DNA of 64,000 bases from Clostridia bacterium (GCA_017515985.1 JAFWDV010000014.1:1-64000), one strand, 5' to 3'; numbered from the stretch's first letter, positions 14,893 to 23,932 are shown. Program-made: numbers and translations. The notes: a model not told the origin generated them from the letters alone.

Positions 14893-15798
14893 ATGGACGA
14901 AAATTTTAAATCAGGCTTTGTTTCTATGGTTGGAAGAACTAACGTTGGTAAATCAAGTATCATCAATAGTTTGGTAAAAGAGAAGGTTTCTGCTATTGCT
15001 AATAAGCCTCAAACCACAAGAAATGCTATCAGAGCAATTGTAAATAGAGATAACCTTCAGATTGTTTTTATCGATACACCAGGAATTCACAAGCCAAAAA
15101 CTAAACTGGGAAATACAATGGTTGAAACTGCTTTTGGTGTAGTTTCTGATGTTGACGTTGTTTTATTTGTTATCGATGCTACCTCAAAAGATATTGGTAA
15201 AGGTGACAGAATAATTTTAGACAAAATAAAAGAATCTAAAAAGAAGACAATTTTGCTTATTAATAAGATTGATTTAGTTAATAGAGAAGATATTGCTAAA
15301 TTAATTGATTTGTATAAAAATGAATATGATTTTGAAGCAATTATTCCGGTATCTGTGGAAAAAGAAATTAATTTAGAAGAAATAATTAATGAAATTAGTA
15401 AGCATTTAAAAGTAGGTCCTGCATATTATGATATAGAAGAGTATACAGACCAGACATTAAGAGAGCTTGTTCAAGAAATTATAAGAGAAAAGGCCCTAAG
15501 GCTGTTAGATGATGAAGTCCCTCACGGCATTTATGTTGAAACAGAAAAGATGAAGGAAAGAGAAACAAAATCTGGAGAGCCAATTTATGATGTTGAGGCA
15601 ACAATTTATTGTTTAAGAAATTCTCACAAAGGAATTATTATCGGAAAAGAAGGAAAAATGTTGAAAAAAATTGCATCTTATGCGAGAATGGATTTAGAAA
15701 AAATGCTAGACGTTAAAATAAATTTAAAAGTATGGGTAAAGGTAAAAGAAGACTGGCAAAACGATGATGGTCTTGTTAAAAAATTCAAATTACAATAG
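14893..15798 (+). CDS. era: GTPase Era
   Basis: Era binds 16S rRNA and assists 30S assembly. The 301-residue protein has G1 GRTNVGKS (14-21), the switch region ANKPQTTRN, G3 DTPG (61-64), G4 NKID (about 125), and a C-terminal KH domain with GIIIGKEGKMLKKIA. Length is standard. It lies in the conserved ybeY-era-yqzL-recO order. Confidence 0.97.
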   Translation: MDENFKSGFVSMVGRTNVGKSSIINSLVKEKVSAIANKPQTTRNAIRAIVNRDNLQIVFIDTPGIHKPKTKLGNTMVETAFGVVSDVDVVLFVIDATSKDIGKGDRIILDKIKESKKKTILLINKIDLVNREDIAKLIDLYKNEYDFEAIIPVSVEKEINLEEIINEISKHLKVGPAYYDIEEYTDQTLRELVQEIIREKALRLLDDEVPHGIYVETEKMKERETKSGEPIYDVEATIYCLRNSHKGIIIGKEGKMLKKIASYARMDLEKMLDVKINLKVWVKVKEDWQNDDGLVKKFKLQ

Positions 15799-15881
15799 TG
15801 TATAAAATACAAGAAATAGCAAAAGATATGGATATATAAATTAGACATAATTTAAGATATCAGAGTTGGGAGATGATTCAT

Positions 15882-16061
15882 ATGATAAAACAAATAGCAT
15901 GGAATACTTTTAAGAATACAGGAAATATAAACACATTTTTAGAGCTTATGCAGCTTGAAAATATAGAGAAAAATAATGCAAGTGAAGTAGCTAGTGACGC
16001 TATTAAGGTGAATGAATATGGGGAGTATAAAAACAAAGGGAATAATATTGCTGGAAAATAA
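15882..16061 (+). CDS. yqzL: YqzL-like small protein between era and recO
   Basis: The 59-residue product starts MIKQIAWNTFKNTGNINTFLEL. The pattern W-x-x-F-x-x-T-G-x-I-x-x-[FY]-L matches the YqzL family, a small protein of unknown role that lies between era and recO in many Firmicutes. The present protein is extended by about 20 polar residues. ATG 15882 follows TTGGGAGA with suitable spacing. Its last 44 bases overlap the recO start in another frame. Confidence 0.7.
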   Translation: MIKQIAWNTFKNTGNINTFLELMQLENIEKNNASEVASDAIKVNEYGEYKNKGNNIAGK

Positions 16062-16743
16062 TATGGGCGATTTTGACAAAATGGTGACAATGCTTACTCC
16101 TTTTGGAAAAATAGGGTGTGCTGCTAAGGGGGCTAGAAGAAATAACAGCTCTCTTATGGCAGGAACTCAATATTTATGCTTCGGCGATTATATGATATAC
16201 AAAGGATTAAATTCGTACAAAATTAGCTCTTGTGAAACCATCGAGGTTTTTTATAATATTAGAACTGATTTGGACAAACTAAAATATGCGGTTCATATAT
16301 CGAAAATAATTAATGATGTTACGGATGAAAATCAGAATACATACAGGATATTACAGCTTTTGCTTAATACATTGTACGTTATATCTGAAACCGATAAAGA
16401 TTTGAATCTGGTTTTATCTGTGTTTAGGCTAAGACTATTGTGCCTCATGGGATTTAAACCACAGATTGAAAAGTGTAAAACTTGTGGGAGATCTGATTCC
16501 ATAAAATATTTTAGCATTGCTGATAACTGTGTAAAGTGTGAAGATTGCGGAAGAATTGATAAATCTGCCATAACAATTAGTACAACGACATACGATGCAA
16601 TTAGATTTATAACAACAGTTGAAGCAAAGAAGATTTTTTCATTTGAGATACCAGATGAGGCAAAAAAAGAGCTTGATTTGATAACAAAAATATATCTAAA
16701 TGAAAAGCTAGAAAAAGAATATAAATTAGAAGAATTATGGTAA
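16018..16743 (+). CDS. recO: DNA repair protein RecO
   Basis: RecO loads RecA on SSB-coated DNA with RecR. The 241-residue product has the N-terminal OB fold (KTKGIILLENNMGDFDKMVTMLT), a helical middle, and a four-Cys zinc site, CKTCGRSD then CVKCEDCGR. ATG 16018 is 8 bp after AAGGTG; ATG 16012 is possible. The coding start lies inside the end of yqzL. Confidence 0.93.
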   Translation: MGSIKTKGIILLENNMGDFDKMVTMLTPFGKIGCAAKGARRNNSSLMAGTQYLCFGDYMIYKGLNSYKISSCETIEVFYNIRTDLDKLKYAVHISKIINDVTDENQNTYRILQLLLNTLYVISETDKDLNLVLSVFRLRLLCLMGFKPQIEKCKTCGRSDSIKYFSIADNCVKCEDCGRIDKSAITISTTTYDAIRFITTVEAKKIFSFEIPDEAKKELDLITKIYLNEKLEKEYKLEELW

Positions 16744-16824
16744 AAATTTTTATTTTTTATTTTAAAAAATCACTTGAAAATATGTAGCTTATATGATAAT
16801 ATAATGCTAATAAAAAGATTAATA

Positions 16825-17011
16825 AATCCCTGCATAGTGCGTGTAGACGGAAATTTTAGAACCAACGCGGATTAAACGGGAATCTGCCTTTGGATGTGGC
16901 GTGCAAGCTTGATTTAAGTCAAGAAGCCCAGGAGCATTCAACAAGATACCCACCTGTGAAAGCAGGTCCTTAAAATTTCACCAATCATTACGGCTAAAGC
17001 GGGGTTTTTTT
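16825..17011 (+). ncRNA. ssrS: 6S RNA (SsrS)
   Basis: A protein-free stretch starts ATCCCTGC and ends GCGGGG followed by seven T residues. CCCTGC and GCGGGG pair as the closing stem and terminator. GAAATTTTA near 16850 pairs perfectly with TAAAATTTC near 16974. GGGAATCT pairs with AGATACCC, and ACCTG/CAGGT forms a side hairpin. Conserved clostridial 6S blocks are present: GAACCAACGCGG, GGGAATCTGCCTTTGG and AAGATACCCACCTG. Length of about 185 nt fits. 6S RNA binds the sigma-A holoenzyme and modulates transcription in stationary phase. A TATAAT at 16800-16805 lies upstream, but the -35 spacing is not ideal. Confidence 0.82.
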
Positions 17012-17046
17012 ATGTCTTTTTGAATTTGAAAAATATAGGAGATAAG

Positions 17047-17889
17047 ATGAATATTAAGGATTTGCTAATTTGGGGAAGAAATGAATTAAAAAAAAGTAAC
17101 ATTACTGATTACGAAATAATTCCAAATATATTGTTAGAGCATACATGTAACATTTCTAGAAATAAATTAGCCATGTCATATGAAATGCATGTATCAGACG
17201 AAGATTTTCAAAAGTTTAGTAAGTGTATAAACAAAGTTATAAGTGGAATTCCTGTGCAGTATATTACCAATAAACAAGAGTTTATGGGCATAGAGTTTTA
17301 CGTTGATGAAAATGTTTTAATTCCTCAGCCTGATACTGAAATATTAGTTGAAAAAGTTGTTGAATTATTTAAAGATAGAGCTTGCAAAATATTAGATTTG
17401 TGTACAGGAAGTGGTGCAATTGCAATTTCACTTGCAAAGATTATTGATAATGCAAGCGTAAGTGCTAGTGATATAAGTAGCAAAGCTTTACAAATTGCAA
17501 AATTGAATGCTGAAAAAAATCTTGTACATAGAAAGATAAATTTTATAGAATCAGATATGTTTGAAAACATAAATGATAAGTTTGATATAATTGTGTCTAA
17601 TCCACCATACATAGAAACCGATGTTATTGATACGCTAGATGAGCAGGTTCAAAGTGAACCTCATATAGCTCTTGATGGTGGCCACGATGGTCTAAAGTTT
17701 TATAGAATAATTATTGAAAATGCAGTGAAATATATGAATGAAGGTGGTATGCTATTTTTAGAAATAGGATATAACCAAAAAGAATCTGTTATGCAGCTAA
17801 TAGAACAAAATGGCGGATTCTGTGATACTTTGTGTATCAAGGATTATGGAGAAAATGATAGAGTAATAGTTTCGAAAGTTAGGGGGTAG
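17047..17889 (+). CDS. prmC: Release factor glutamine methyltransferase PrmC
   Basis: PrmC N5-methylates the GGQ glutamine of release factors. The 280-residue product has the helical N-terminal recognition domain and a methyltransferase core with DLCTGSGAI (117-125) and the catalytic SNPPYIE (NPPY 185-188). VQYITNKQEFMG is the usual linker motif. ATG 17047 follows ATAGGAG. The usual partner prfA is not adjacent; whiA follows by 4 bp. Confidence 0.95.
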   Translation: MNIKDLLIWGRNELKKSNITDYEIIPNILLEHTCNISRNKLAMSYEMHVSDEDFQKFSKCINKVISGIPVQYITNKQEFMGIEFYVDENVLIPQPDTEILVEKVVELFKDRACKILDLCTGSGAIAISLAKIIDNASVSASDISSKALQIAKLNAEKNLVHRKINFIESDMFENINDKFDIIVSNPPYIETDVIDTLDEQVQSEPHIALDGGHDGLKFYRIIIENAVKYMNEGGMLFLEIGYNQKESVMQLIEQNGGFCDTLCIKDYGENDRVIVSKVRG

Positions 17890-17893
17890 AAAT

Positions 17894-18772
17894 ATGTCTT
17901 TTTCATCTCAAGCAAAAGAGGAGCTTAGTAAAACAAATAATTTAGCAAAGAAAGATCAAGTTAGAATGGAGCTTTTGGGATATTTAATAAGCTCAAACAC
18001 ATCTATTAAAGGTAAAAATGTTAAGTTTGCGACAGAGAGCGAATACAACATAAACCGATTTTCTAAGCTATTGAAAAATTCTGGAATTGAAAATTTTAAA
18101 ATAGATATTAAAGGTAAAGCTTTTTCTATTGAATATAAAATATCAGAGGATTTTGATGGTATTTATAAAGAAGATAATGAGCTATATATCGAAGATTTCC
18201 AAAGAGATGAACTTTTGGACAAAGCACTATTACGTGGTACTTTTTTAGGTGGAGGATATGTGAATAATCCTGAAAAAAAATACCATCTTGAAGTAAATCT
18301 TAAAAACAGAAAGAATCTAGATTACATATATGAAATTTTAATGCATTATTCGATAAGCTCAAAGAAAATAGAAAAGCAAAACCTTTATACATTATACATA
18401 AAGGAAGGCGAAGAAATATCAAAATTTCTTGCGTTTATTGGTGCAAACACAGCTGTACTTAGGTTTGAAGAAACAAGAGTTGAAAGAGAAACTAGTAACA
18501 ACTTAAACAGACTAGTAAACTGCGAAACAGCTAATTTTTCTAAAACAATACAGGCAGGAAAAAAGCAAATGGAAGATATAAAATTCATTAAAGAAAAAAG
18601 AAAATTTAGTGAACTTCCTGAAAACTTGCAGGTAATAGCAAACCTTAGATTAAAATACCCAGAAGCATCGCTTACAGAGCTTGTGGATCTTTTAGGTAAT
18701 ACTATTTCAAAGTCTGGAATTAGCCATAGGCTTGCAGCAATATCTAAATTTGCAGATGAGCTAAGACAGTAA
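17894..18772 (+). CDS. whiA: DNA-binding protein WhiA
   Basis: The 292-residue product has a LAGLIDADG-like N-terminal domain (LLGYLISSNTSI; LLRGTFLGGGYVNNPEKKYHLE) and a C-terminal helix-turn-helix (LRLKYPEASLTELVDLLG, then SKSGISHRLAAISKFA). WhiA controls sporulation in actinomycetes and division or chromosome segregation in Firmicutes. It normally sits with rapZ and the YvcK gene; here it is between prmC and hemW. Confidence 0.95.
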   Translation: MSFSSQAKEELSKTNNLAKKDQVRMELLGYLISSNTSIKGKNVKFATESEYNINRFSKLLKNSGIENFKIDIKGKAFSIEYKISEDFDGIYKEDNELYIEDFQRDELLDKALLRGTFLGGGYVNNPEKKYHLEVNLKNRKNLDYIYEILMHYSISSKKIEKQNLYTLYIKEGEEISKFLAFIGANTAVLRFEETRVERETSNNLNRLVNCETANFSKTIQAGKKQMEDIKFIKEKRKFSELPENLQVIANLRLKYPEASLTELVDLLGNTISKSGISHRLAAISKFADELRQ

Positions 18773-18795
18773 TATTTAAGATAGAAGGAATAAAA

Positions 18796-19935
18796 ATGAA
18801 AGAGATTGGCATATATGTACATATTCCATTTTGCAAACAAAAATGCTTATATTGTGACTTTTGTTCATTTTCACAAAAGGAGAGCTTACAAAAAGAATAT
18901 GTGGATGCGGTAATTAAAGAAATAGAAAATTGTAATATTAATAAATCTGATTGTGCCATTAGAACGGTTTATTTTGGTGGTGGAACTCCGTCTTATATAG
19001 AGGCTCCATATATTGAAAAGATTTTAGAATCGGTAAGAGCAAAATTTGATATTAATCCTGATGCAGAGATAACTATTGAGGTTAACCCTGGTACTGCAAG
19101 TTTTGAGAAGCTTAATACTTATTATCAAATAGGTATTAATAGATTAAGTATTGGACTTCAGTCTACGAATGATCAATTGCTTAGTGTCATAGGAAGGATT
19201 CATACTTACGATGAATTTAAAGGTACTTATGATATGGCAAGAAAAATTGGATTTTCAAATATAAATGTTGACTTGATGATTGGCTTGCCAACTCAAAGCA
19301 TAGACGATGTAGAAGATAGTCTTAATAAAATTATTAAATTGAATCCAGAGCATGTGTCTGTTTATTCACTCATTGTTGAAGAAAATACCAAAATGAAAGA
19401 ACTTATTGATTCAGGGAAATTGGTACTTCCAGATGAAAATTTGGAAAGACAAATGTATTGGACTGTTAAAAATACACTTCAAAAAAATGGATACAATCAT
19501 TATGAAATCTCAAATTTTGCTAAGAATGGTTATGAATCAAAGCACAACTCGGATTGCTGGAATCAGCATGAATATATTGGTTTTGGACTATCTGCGCACT
19601 CATACTATAACAGTATTAGATATTCTAATATATGTGATTTGGATGAATATATTGAGAATATAAAAATAAGGCAAATAGAGCAAAACATTACTGTTCATGA
19701 AGTACAGGATGCCAAATCGAAAATGGATGAATATGTGATATTAAAACTAAGAATGATGGAAGGATTGAATTTAGATAATTTTTTTAAATTATTTAATGTA
19801 GATTTTAGAGAAACGTACAAAAATAAGATTGAAAAACTTATTAAAAGCAATCTTATAGCTTTAGATTGTAATAATATTAAACTAACAGATAAAGGAATTG
19901 ACTTTGCAAATATCGTATGGGAAGAGTTTGTGTAA
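18796..19935 (+). CDS. hemW: HemW, radical SAM heme chaperone-like protein
   Basis: The 379-residue radical SAM protein starts with YVHIPFCKQKCLYCDF, holding the CX3CX2C [4Fe-4S] ligands Cys13, Cys17 and Cys20. It continues with VYFGGGTPSYI and SIGLQSTNDQLL, typical of HemW and the related HemN. The HemN-specific N-terminal extension is missing, which favours HemW, a heme-binding protein, over a coproporphyrinogen dehydrogenase. The C-terminal HemN_C domain contains LRMMEGLNLD. Confidence 0.92.
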   Translation: MKEIGIYVHIPFCKQKCLYCDFCSFSQKESLQKEYVDAVIKEIENCNINKSDCAIRTVYFGGGTPSYIEAPYIEKILESVRAKFDINPDAEITIEVNPGTASFEKLNTYYQIGINRLSIGLQSTNDQLLSVIGRIHTYDEFKGTYDMARKIGFSNINVDLMIGLPTQSIDDVEDSLNKIIKLNPEHVSVYSLIVEENTKMKELIDSGKLVLPDENLERQMYWTVKNTLQKNGYNHYEISNFAKNGYESKHNSDCWNQHEYIGFGLSAHSYYNSIRYSNICDLDEYIENIKIRQIEQNITVHEVQDAKSKMDEYVILKLRMMEGLNLDNFFKLFNVDFRETYKNKIEKLIKSNLIALDCNNIKLTDKGIDFANIVWEEFV

Positions 19936-20056
19936 AATATATCAAAACATTGTAAACTTAGGAACTAGAACGCAAAAAAATCGAGATAAAAAGCTTGTAT
20001 TATTTTGTATAAATTGATATACTTGTGGTACAAAATATATCATGGGAGGTATTTTT

Positions 20057-20500
20057 ATGGATAACGAATATAATAATGAAATGAACAATAATGCAATAGC
20101 TAATACAGGAGCTAATGAGATTGTTGTTAATAGTGGTGATAATAATAAAATAAGAATAGCAGATGAGGTTGTAGCTGTAATAGCTGGTAAAGCTGTATCT
20201 GAAATTCAAGGCGTTTATGAAATGTCTGGAGGCTTTGCTGGAGGAATTGGTGAAGTTTTAAGTGGTAAGAAGAATTTAGCAAAAGGTATTAAAGTTATAG
20301 TAACTGATAAAGATGCTAAAATAGATGTAAATATAATTGTTGAATATGGAGTTAGAATTCCAGAAATAGCTTTCGAGATACAAACTAAAGTAAAGAAAGC
20401 TGTTGAGACAATGACTGGATTAAAAGTAACAGAAGTAAATGTTCATGTTCAAGGCGTTAACACAAATGTTGACAAAAGGGATAGAGAAATATCAGAATAA
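20057..20500 (+). CDS. Asp23/Gls24 family envelope stress protein
   Basis: The 147-residue product has an Asn-rich N-terminus, then the Asp23 domain: IRIADEVVAVIAGKAVSEIQGVYEM, VDVNIIVEYG-like strands and TGLKVTEVNVHVQGVN. Asp23 proteins bind the membrane anchor AmaP and respond to envelope stress. ATG 20057 follows GGGAGGT. The next two genes are amaP and a DUF2273 protein, giving the standard cluster. Confidence 0.93.
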   Translation: MDNEYNNEMNNNAIANTGANEIVVNSGDNNKIRIADEVVAVIAGKAVSEIQGVYEMSGGFAGGIGEVLSGKKNLAKGIKVIVTDKDAKIDVNIIVEYGVRIPEIAFEIQTKVKKAVETMTGLKVTEVNVHVQGVNTNVDKRDREISE

Positions 20501-20505
20501 TTTAT

Positions 20506-20547
20506 AGAGCTAAGTTGAGCAAAATTATTTGCACAATTTAGTTCTCT
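20506..20547 (+). terminator. Hairpin between asp23 and amaP, possible attenuator
   Basis: AGAGCTAA...TTG...GCAAA pairs with TTTGC...CAA...TTAG...CTCT in a long imperfect stem. The T-tract is poor, so it may lower rather than stop read-through into amaP. Confidence 0.45.
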
Positions 20548-20645
20548 ATTTGTTCTATAGAAAATTGTTTAAACTATCGCAGTAAAAATAAAAAAGAAGC
20601 AGTTTAATAATTGTGCCAGAATATATTTGTAAAAGAAGGTTAATT

Positions 20646-21290
20646 ATGAAGATATTAGAAAAATTTGTTTTAATTTTATATTCACTTTTAATTCTAGTAA
20701 TATCTGTAATTGTATGTTTAATAATATTTAACGTAATAAATATTGAACAGATTAAGTTTTGTATTGATTATGTTATAAAGGATGTTGCGTTAACTATAAC
20801 GGTATTGGCAGTTGCAGTTGTTTGTATGCTACTTTCTGTTAGATGCATTTTTTTCAGAAAGAAGAAGCAAATTAAAAAATCCACTAATACTGATATATTG
20901 CTAGAAAATGAAACGGGTAGACTATTAATTTCTAAAACTGCTATAGAAAATGCAGTTAAAAATATTGTTAGAGAGTCAATGCAAAATAGTACAGATGTTA
21001 AAGTAACTGTTGATATTGATCCTGCTAACAATATAAGTATATACATAGCGGTTATGCTTGATAGAGCTATAAATGTAAGGGATTTAACTTTGGATTTGCA
21101 AATAAAAGTTAAGAATGAAATAAAGAAAAATTTTGGATTAGAAGTAAAGCAAGTTAATATTAAGGTTGATAGCGACGAGAAAGAACTAGAAAAAGTAGAA
21201 AAAATTAATAAAAAAGAAAGTGCAAAACTTGTTGAAAATACAAATAATACTAATGAAGTGATAGAAATAAAAAAGGATGATAATAATTAA
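20646..21290 (+). CDS. amaP: Alkaline shock response membrane anchor protein AmaP
   Basis: The 214-residue protein has two membrane helices (about 10-32 and 48-68), then a cytosolic Asp23-like domain (NETGRLLISKTAIENAVKNIVRES, VKVTVDIDPANNISIYIAV). A Lys/Asn-rich tail follows. This two-helix anchor plus domain is the AmaP layout. ATG 20646 follows AAGAAGG. It is cotranscribed with the DUF2273 gene 17 bp downstream. Confidence 0.88.
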   Translation: MKILEKFVLILYSLLILVISVIVCLIIFNVINIEQIKFCIDYVIKDVALTITVLAVAVVCMLLSVRCIFFRKKKQIKKSTNTDILLENETGRLLISKTAIENAVKNIVRESMQNSTDVKVTVDIDPANNISIYIAVMLDRAINVRDLTLDLQIKVKNEIKKNFGLEVKQVNIKVDSDEKELEKVEKINKKESAKLVENTNNTNEVIEIKKDDNN

Positions 21291-21307
21291 TTTTGGAGGT
21301 AATATCA

Positions 21308-21511
21308 ATGAATGATTTCAAAAATTTTTTTCAAAAGTACGGCGGTGGCCTTATAGGAGCTGTTATTGCATTAGTTTTTGCTTGTACAAATCTATATAGA
21401 TTTATGATTGCTGTCATCTTTATAATTGCTGGTGCATGGGCAGGAAATCATATTCAGAAGAATAAAGAATCAGTTAAAGAAAAACTAAAGAACTTTATAG
21501 ACAAGATGTAA
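21308..21511 (+). CDS. DUF2273 small membrane protein
   Basis: The 67-residue product starts MNDFKNFFQKYGGGLIGAVIA and has two closely spaced hydrophobic segments followed by a charged amphipathic tail, as in DUF2273 proteins encoded with amaP and asp23. ATG 21308 follows GGAGGT. The specific role is unknown; it is likely part of the same envelope-stress complex. Confidence 0.88.
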   Translation: MNDFKNFFQKYGGGLIGAVIALVFACTNLYRFMIAVIFIIAGAWAGNHIQKNKESVKEKLKNFIDKM

Positions 21512-21536
21512 TTGATGTGGAAGGGAATGTTATTTA

Positions 21537-21950
21537 ATGAATAAGTCAGAAATAAGAGAGGAAATATTCAAATTAGTTTATAGTTTAGAAGTTCAGGATA
21601 GTAAAAACGAAGAGCAAATAGATGTGTATCTTGAGGATTCGGAAATATCTGAAAAAAGCAAAGAGCACGTAAAGGATACCGCACTAAATATTTTAAAAGT
21701 TAGCGATGATATTGAAGGCAAAATTGAGAAAAATTTGAAAACAAACTGGGATATAAATCGTATTTCAAAAATTGATTTAACCATTTTAAAAATAGCAATT
21801 TATGAAATTATTTATATAAAATTGCCATACAAAATTTCTATCAATGAAGCTGTAGAGCTTGCAAAAAAATATGGAGAAGATTCATCTGCTTCATTTGTAA
21901 ATGGAATTCTTGCCAGTGTAGTAAAGGATAATAAATTAGCAGAAGAATAA
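21537..21950 (+). CDS. nusB: Transcription antitermination factor NusB
   Basis: NusB binds boxA RNA with NusE to support rRNA transcription. The 137-residue all-helical product has the N-terminal REEIFKLVYSLEVQD and the C-terminal signature INEAVELAKKYGEDSSASFVNGILASV. Length matches. It sits in the usual place between the asp23 cluster and xseA. Confidence 0.95.
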   Translation: MNKSEIREEIFKLVYSLEVQDSKNEEQIDVYLEDSEISEKSKEHVKDTALNILKVSDDIEGKIEKNLKTNWDINRISKIDLTILKIAIYEIIYIKLPYKISINEAVELAKKYGEDSSASFVNGILASVVKDNKLAEE

Positions 21951-21965
21951 GAAAGGCAAATGATA

Positions 21966-23156
21966 ATGGAGTATAACCCAATTACAGTTACAGAGCTTAA
22001 TTTATACATAAAAGATAAGTTTAATAAAGATGAATATCTAAATAATGTTTTAATAAAAGGTGAAATTTCAAATTTTAAACATCATTATACGGGGCACATG
22101 TATTTTACATTAAAAGATGAAAATTCACTTATTAAATGTATAATGTTTAAATCATATACAAATAATTTAAAATTTGTTCCAAGAGATGGTATGAAAGTTA
22201 TTGTTCTTGGAACTGTTTCTGTGTTTGAAAGAGATGGTGTTTATCAAATATACTGTAAGGCGATGCAAGAAGACGGCCTTGGAAGTTTGCATATCGCATA
22301 TGAAGAGCTAAAAGCTAAGCTTGAAAAAGAAGGTTTATTTGATCCAAGATATAAAAAAGAGATACCTAAAATGCCTAAATGCATAGGAGTACTAACGTCT
22401 AATACTGGTGCAGTAATAAGGGATATAATAAATGTATCTACAAGAAGAAATCCTAATGTTTATATAAAGCTTTTACCTGTACCTGTACAAGGCGAAGGAG
22501 CAGCGCAAAAAATTGCAGAAGCTATAAAAATTATGAATGAGAAAAAATTGGCAGATGTAATAATCTTAGCAAGAGGTGGTGGATCACTGGAAGACCTATG
22601 GCCATTTAATGAGGAAATAGTGGCGAGGGCAATTTTTGCATCAGAGCTACCAGTTATTTCTGCTGTAGGACATGAAACGGATTTTTCAATTTCTGACTTT
22701 GTGGCAGATTTAAGAGCACCGACGCCGTCTGCAGCAGCGGAACTTGCAGTTCCTAACATATCTGATTTTGTGTTAAAATTAGACAATTATCAATTAAGAT
22801 ATAAAAATGCTTTAAAGAAAAAAATTGAAATAATGAGGCTTAGATTTGAGAAATGTATGATGAGAAGAGCTTTTAGTAATCCACTTCAAAACATACAAGA
22901 TAAATATTTATACATTGATAAGCTAAATAAATCTATGCAAACCAATGTTACGCTAAAGCTTCAAAATAGCAAAACTAAGATGGTAGAGCTAGTAACGAAA
23001 TTAGACAGTTTAAGTCCACTAAAGACTCTAACCAGGGGGTATTCAATATTAGAAAAAGATGGAAAAATTATAAAATCTGTAAATAATCTAAAGAAGGATG
23101 ACGAAATAAACATTAGACTAATTGATGGAAAAGCAAAAGCTAAAATTTGTGAATAG
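21966..23156 (+). CDS. xseA: Exodeoxyribonuclease VII large subunit
   Basis: The 396-residue product has the N-terminal OB fold (ITVTELNLYIKDKF; GEISNFKHHYTGHMYFTLKD) and the catalytic domain with GVLTSNTGAVIRDI, LARGGGSLEDLWPFN and SAVGHETDFSISDFVAD. A coiled C-terminal region follows. It forms the single-strand nuclease with XseB. ATG 21966 follows AAAGG; the upstream ATG 21960 is less well spaced. xseB lies two genes downstream. Confidence 0.96.
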   Translation: MEYNPITVTELNLYIKDKFNKDEYLNNVLIKGEISNFKHHYTGHMYFTLKDENSLIKCIMFKSYTNNLKFVPRDGMKVIVLGTVSVFERDGVYQIYCKAMQEDGLGSLHIAYEELKAKLEKEGLFDPRYKKEIPKMPKCIGVLTSNTGAVIRDIINVSTRRNPNVYIKLLPVPVQGEGAAQKIAEAIKIMNEKKLADVIILARGGGSLEDLWPFNEEIVARAIFASELPVISAVGHETDFSISDFVADLRAPTPSAAAELAVPNISDFVLKLDNYQLRYKNALKKKIEIMRLRFEKCMMRRAFSNPLQNIQDKYLYIDKLNKSMQTNVTLKLQNSKTKMVELVTKLDSLSPLKTLTRGYSILEKDGKIIKSVNNLKKDDEINIRLIDGKAKAKICE

Positions 23157-23167
23157 GGGTGATTCAT

Positions 23168-23644
23168 ATGGATAAAAAAACAAAAGCAATTATAATCTCA
23201 TTAGTAGTGATTATAGTATTGATTGCAGGTTTTTTGTGTTATATGTTTATATTTAAATCTGATAATGAAGAAAATACAAATCAAGTAAATATGGAGCAAA
23301 ATATTGTTAATAATGTTGTTGAAAACACGGTAGTTGAAAATACTGTACCTGAAAACAACGTTACAGAAAACACAAAAAATGAAACAGAGCCTGTAAAAAA
23401 TGACGTCGTGGAGCAACCAGCTGCTACTGAAGTTCAAGGTGATAATTCAGAAACACAAGCAGATAATGATGAAGACAAGGCTATAGAAATTGTAAAAAAG
23501 GATTGGGGAAATACAGATGGTTTTGCTTTTAGAGTTGAGCAAATAAATGCAAATGGTACATACGTTATTTCTGTAAGAAACCAAGATTCTATTGCTCTTG
23601 AATGGTATACGGTTAATCCTACAACAGGAAAATTTTCAAAATAG
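23168..23644 (+). CDS. Membrane-anchored hypothetical protein inserted between xseA and xseB
   Basis: The 158-residue product has an N-terminal anchor (AIIISLVVIIVLIAGFLCYM), a low-complexity Asn/Glu/Val linker with repeated VENT/PENN-type units, and a C-terminal globular segment of about 55 residues (EIVKKDWGNTDGFAFRVEQIN...TVNPTTGKFSK). The C-terminal part resembles small secreted PepSY-like or YpmB-like folds, but I cannot assign it. ATG 23168 follows AGGGGTGA. It separates xseA from xseB. Confidence 0.75.
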   Translation: MDKKTKAIIISLVVIIVLIAGFLCYMFIFKSDNEENTNQVNMEQNIVNNVVENTVVENTVPENNVTENTKNETEPVKNDVVEQPAATEVQGDNSETQADNDEDKAIEIVKKDWGNTDGFAFRVEQINANGTYVISVRNQDSIALEWYTVNPTTGKFSK

Positions 23645-23668
23645 GTAAAAGGAGGAATTAGTTTTACA

Positions 23669-23908
23669 ATGAAAAAAAGTGAAGATATCAATTTTGAAGA
23701 GGCAATGAAGAATTTAGAAGAAATTGCGAATGAATTAGAAAAAAATGAATTAGATCTAGATAAAGCTGTGGAAAAATTTGAAGAGGGAATGGAATTGTCA
23801 AAGAAATGTAATGAGATTCTAACAAATGCCGAAAAAAGAATTACTATTTTAATTAACAATGGTGATGGCAATTTGGATGAAGAGCCATTTGATGCAAATC
23901 AGGCGTAG
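23669..23908 (+). CDS. xseB: Exodeoxyribonuclease VII small subunit
   Basis: The 79-residue helical product has FEEAMKNLEEIANELEKNELDLDKAVEKFEEGMEL, the XseB coiled-coil signature. It forms the regulatory subunits of exonuclease VII with XseA. Start ATG 23669 is 19 bp after AAAGGAGGAA. Confidence 0.94.
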   Translation: MKKSEDINFEEAMKNLEEIANELEKNELDLDKAVEKFEEGMELSKKCNEILTNAEKRITILINNGDGNLDEEPFDANQA

Positions 23909-23932
23909 TAAGCCTAAGTATAGGAGACTGAT

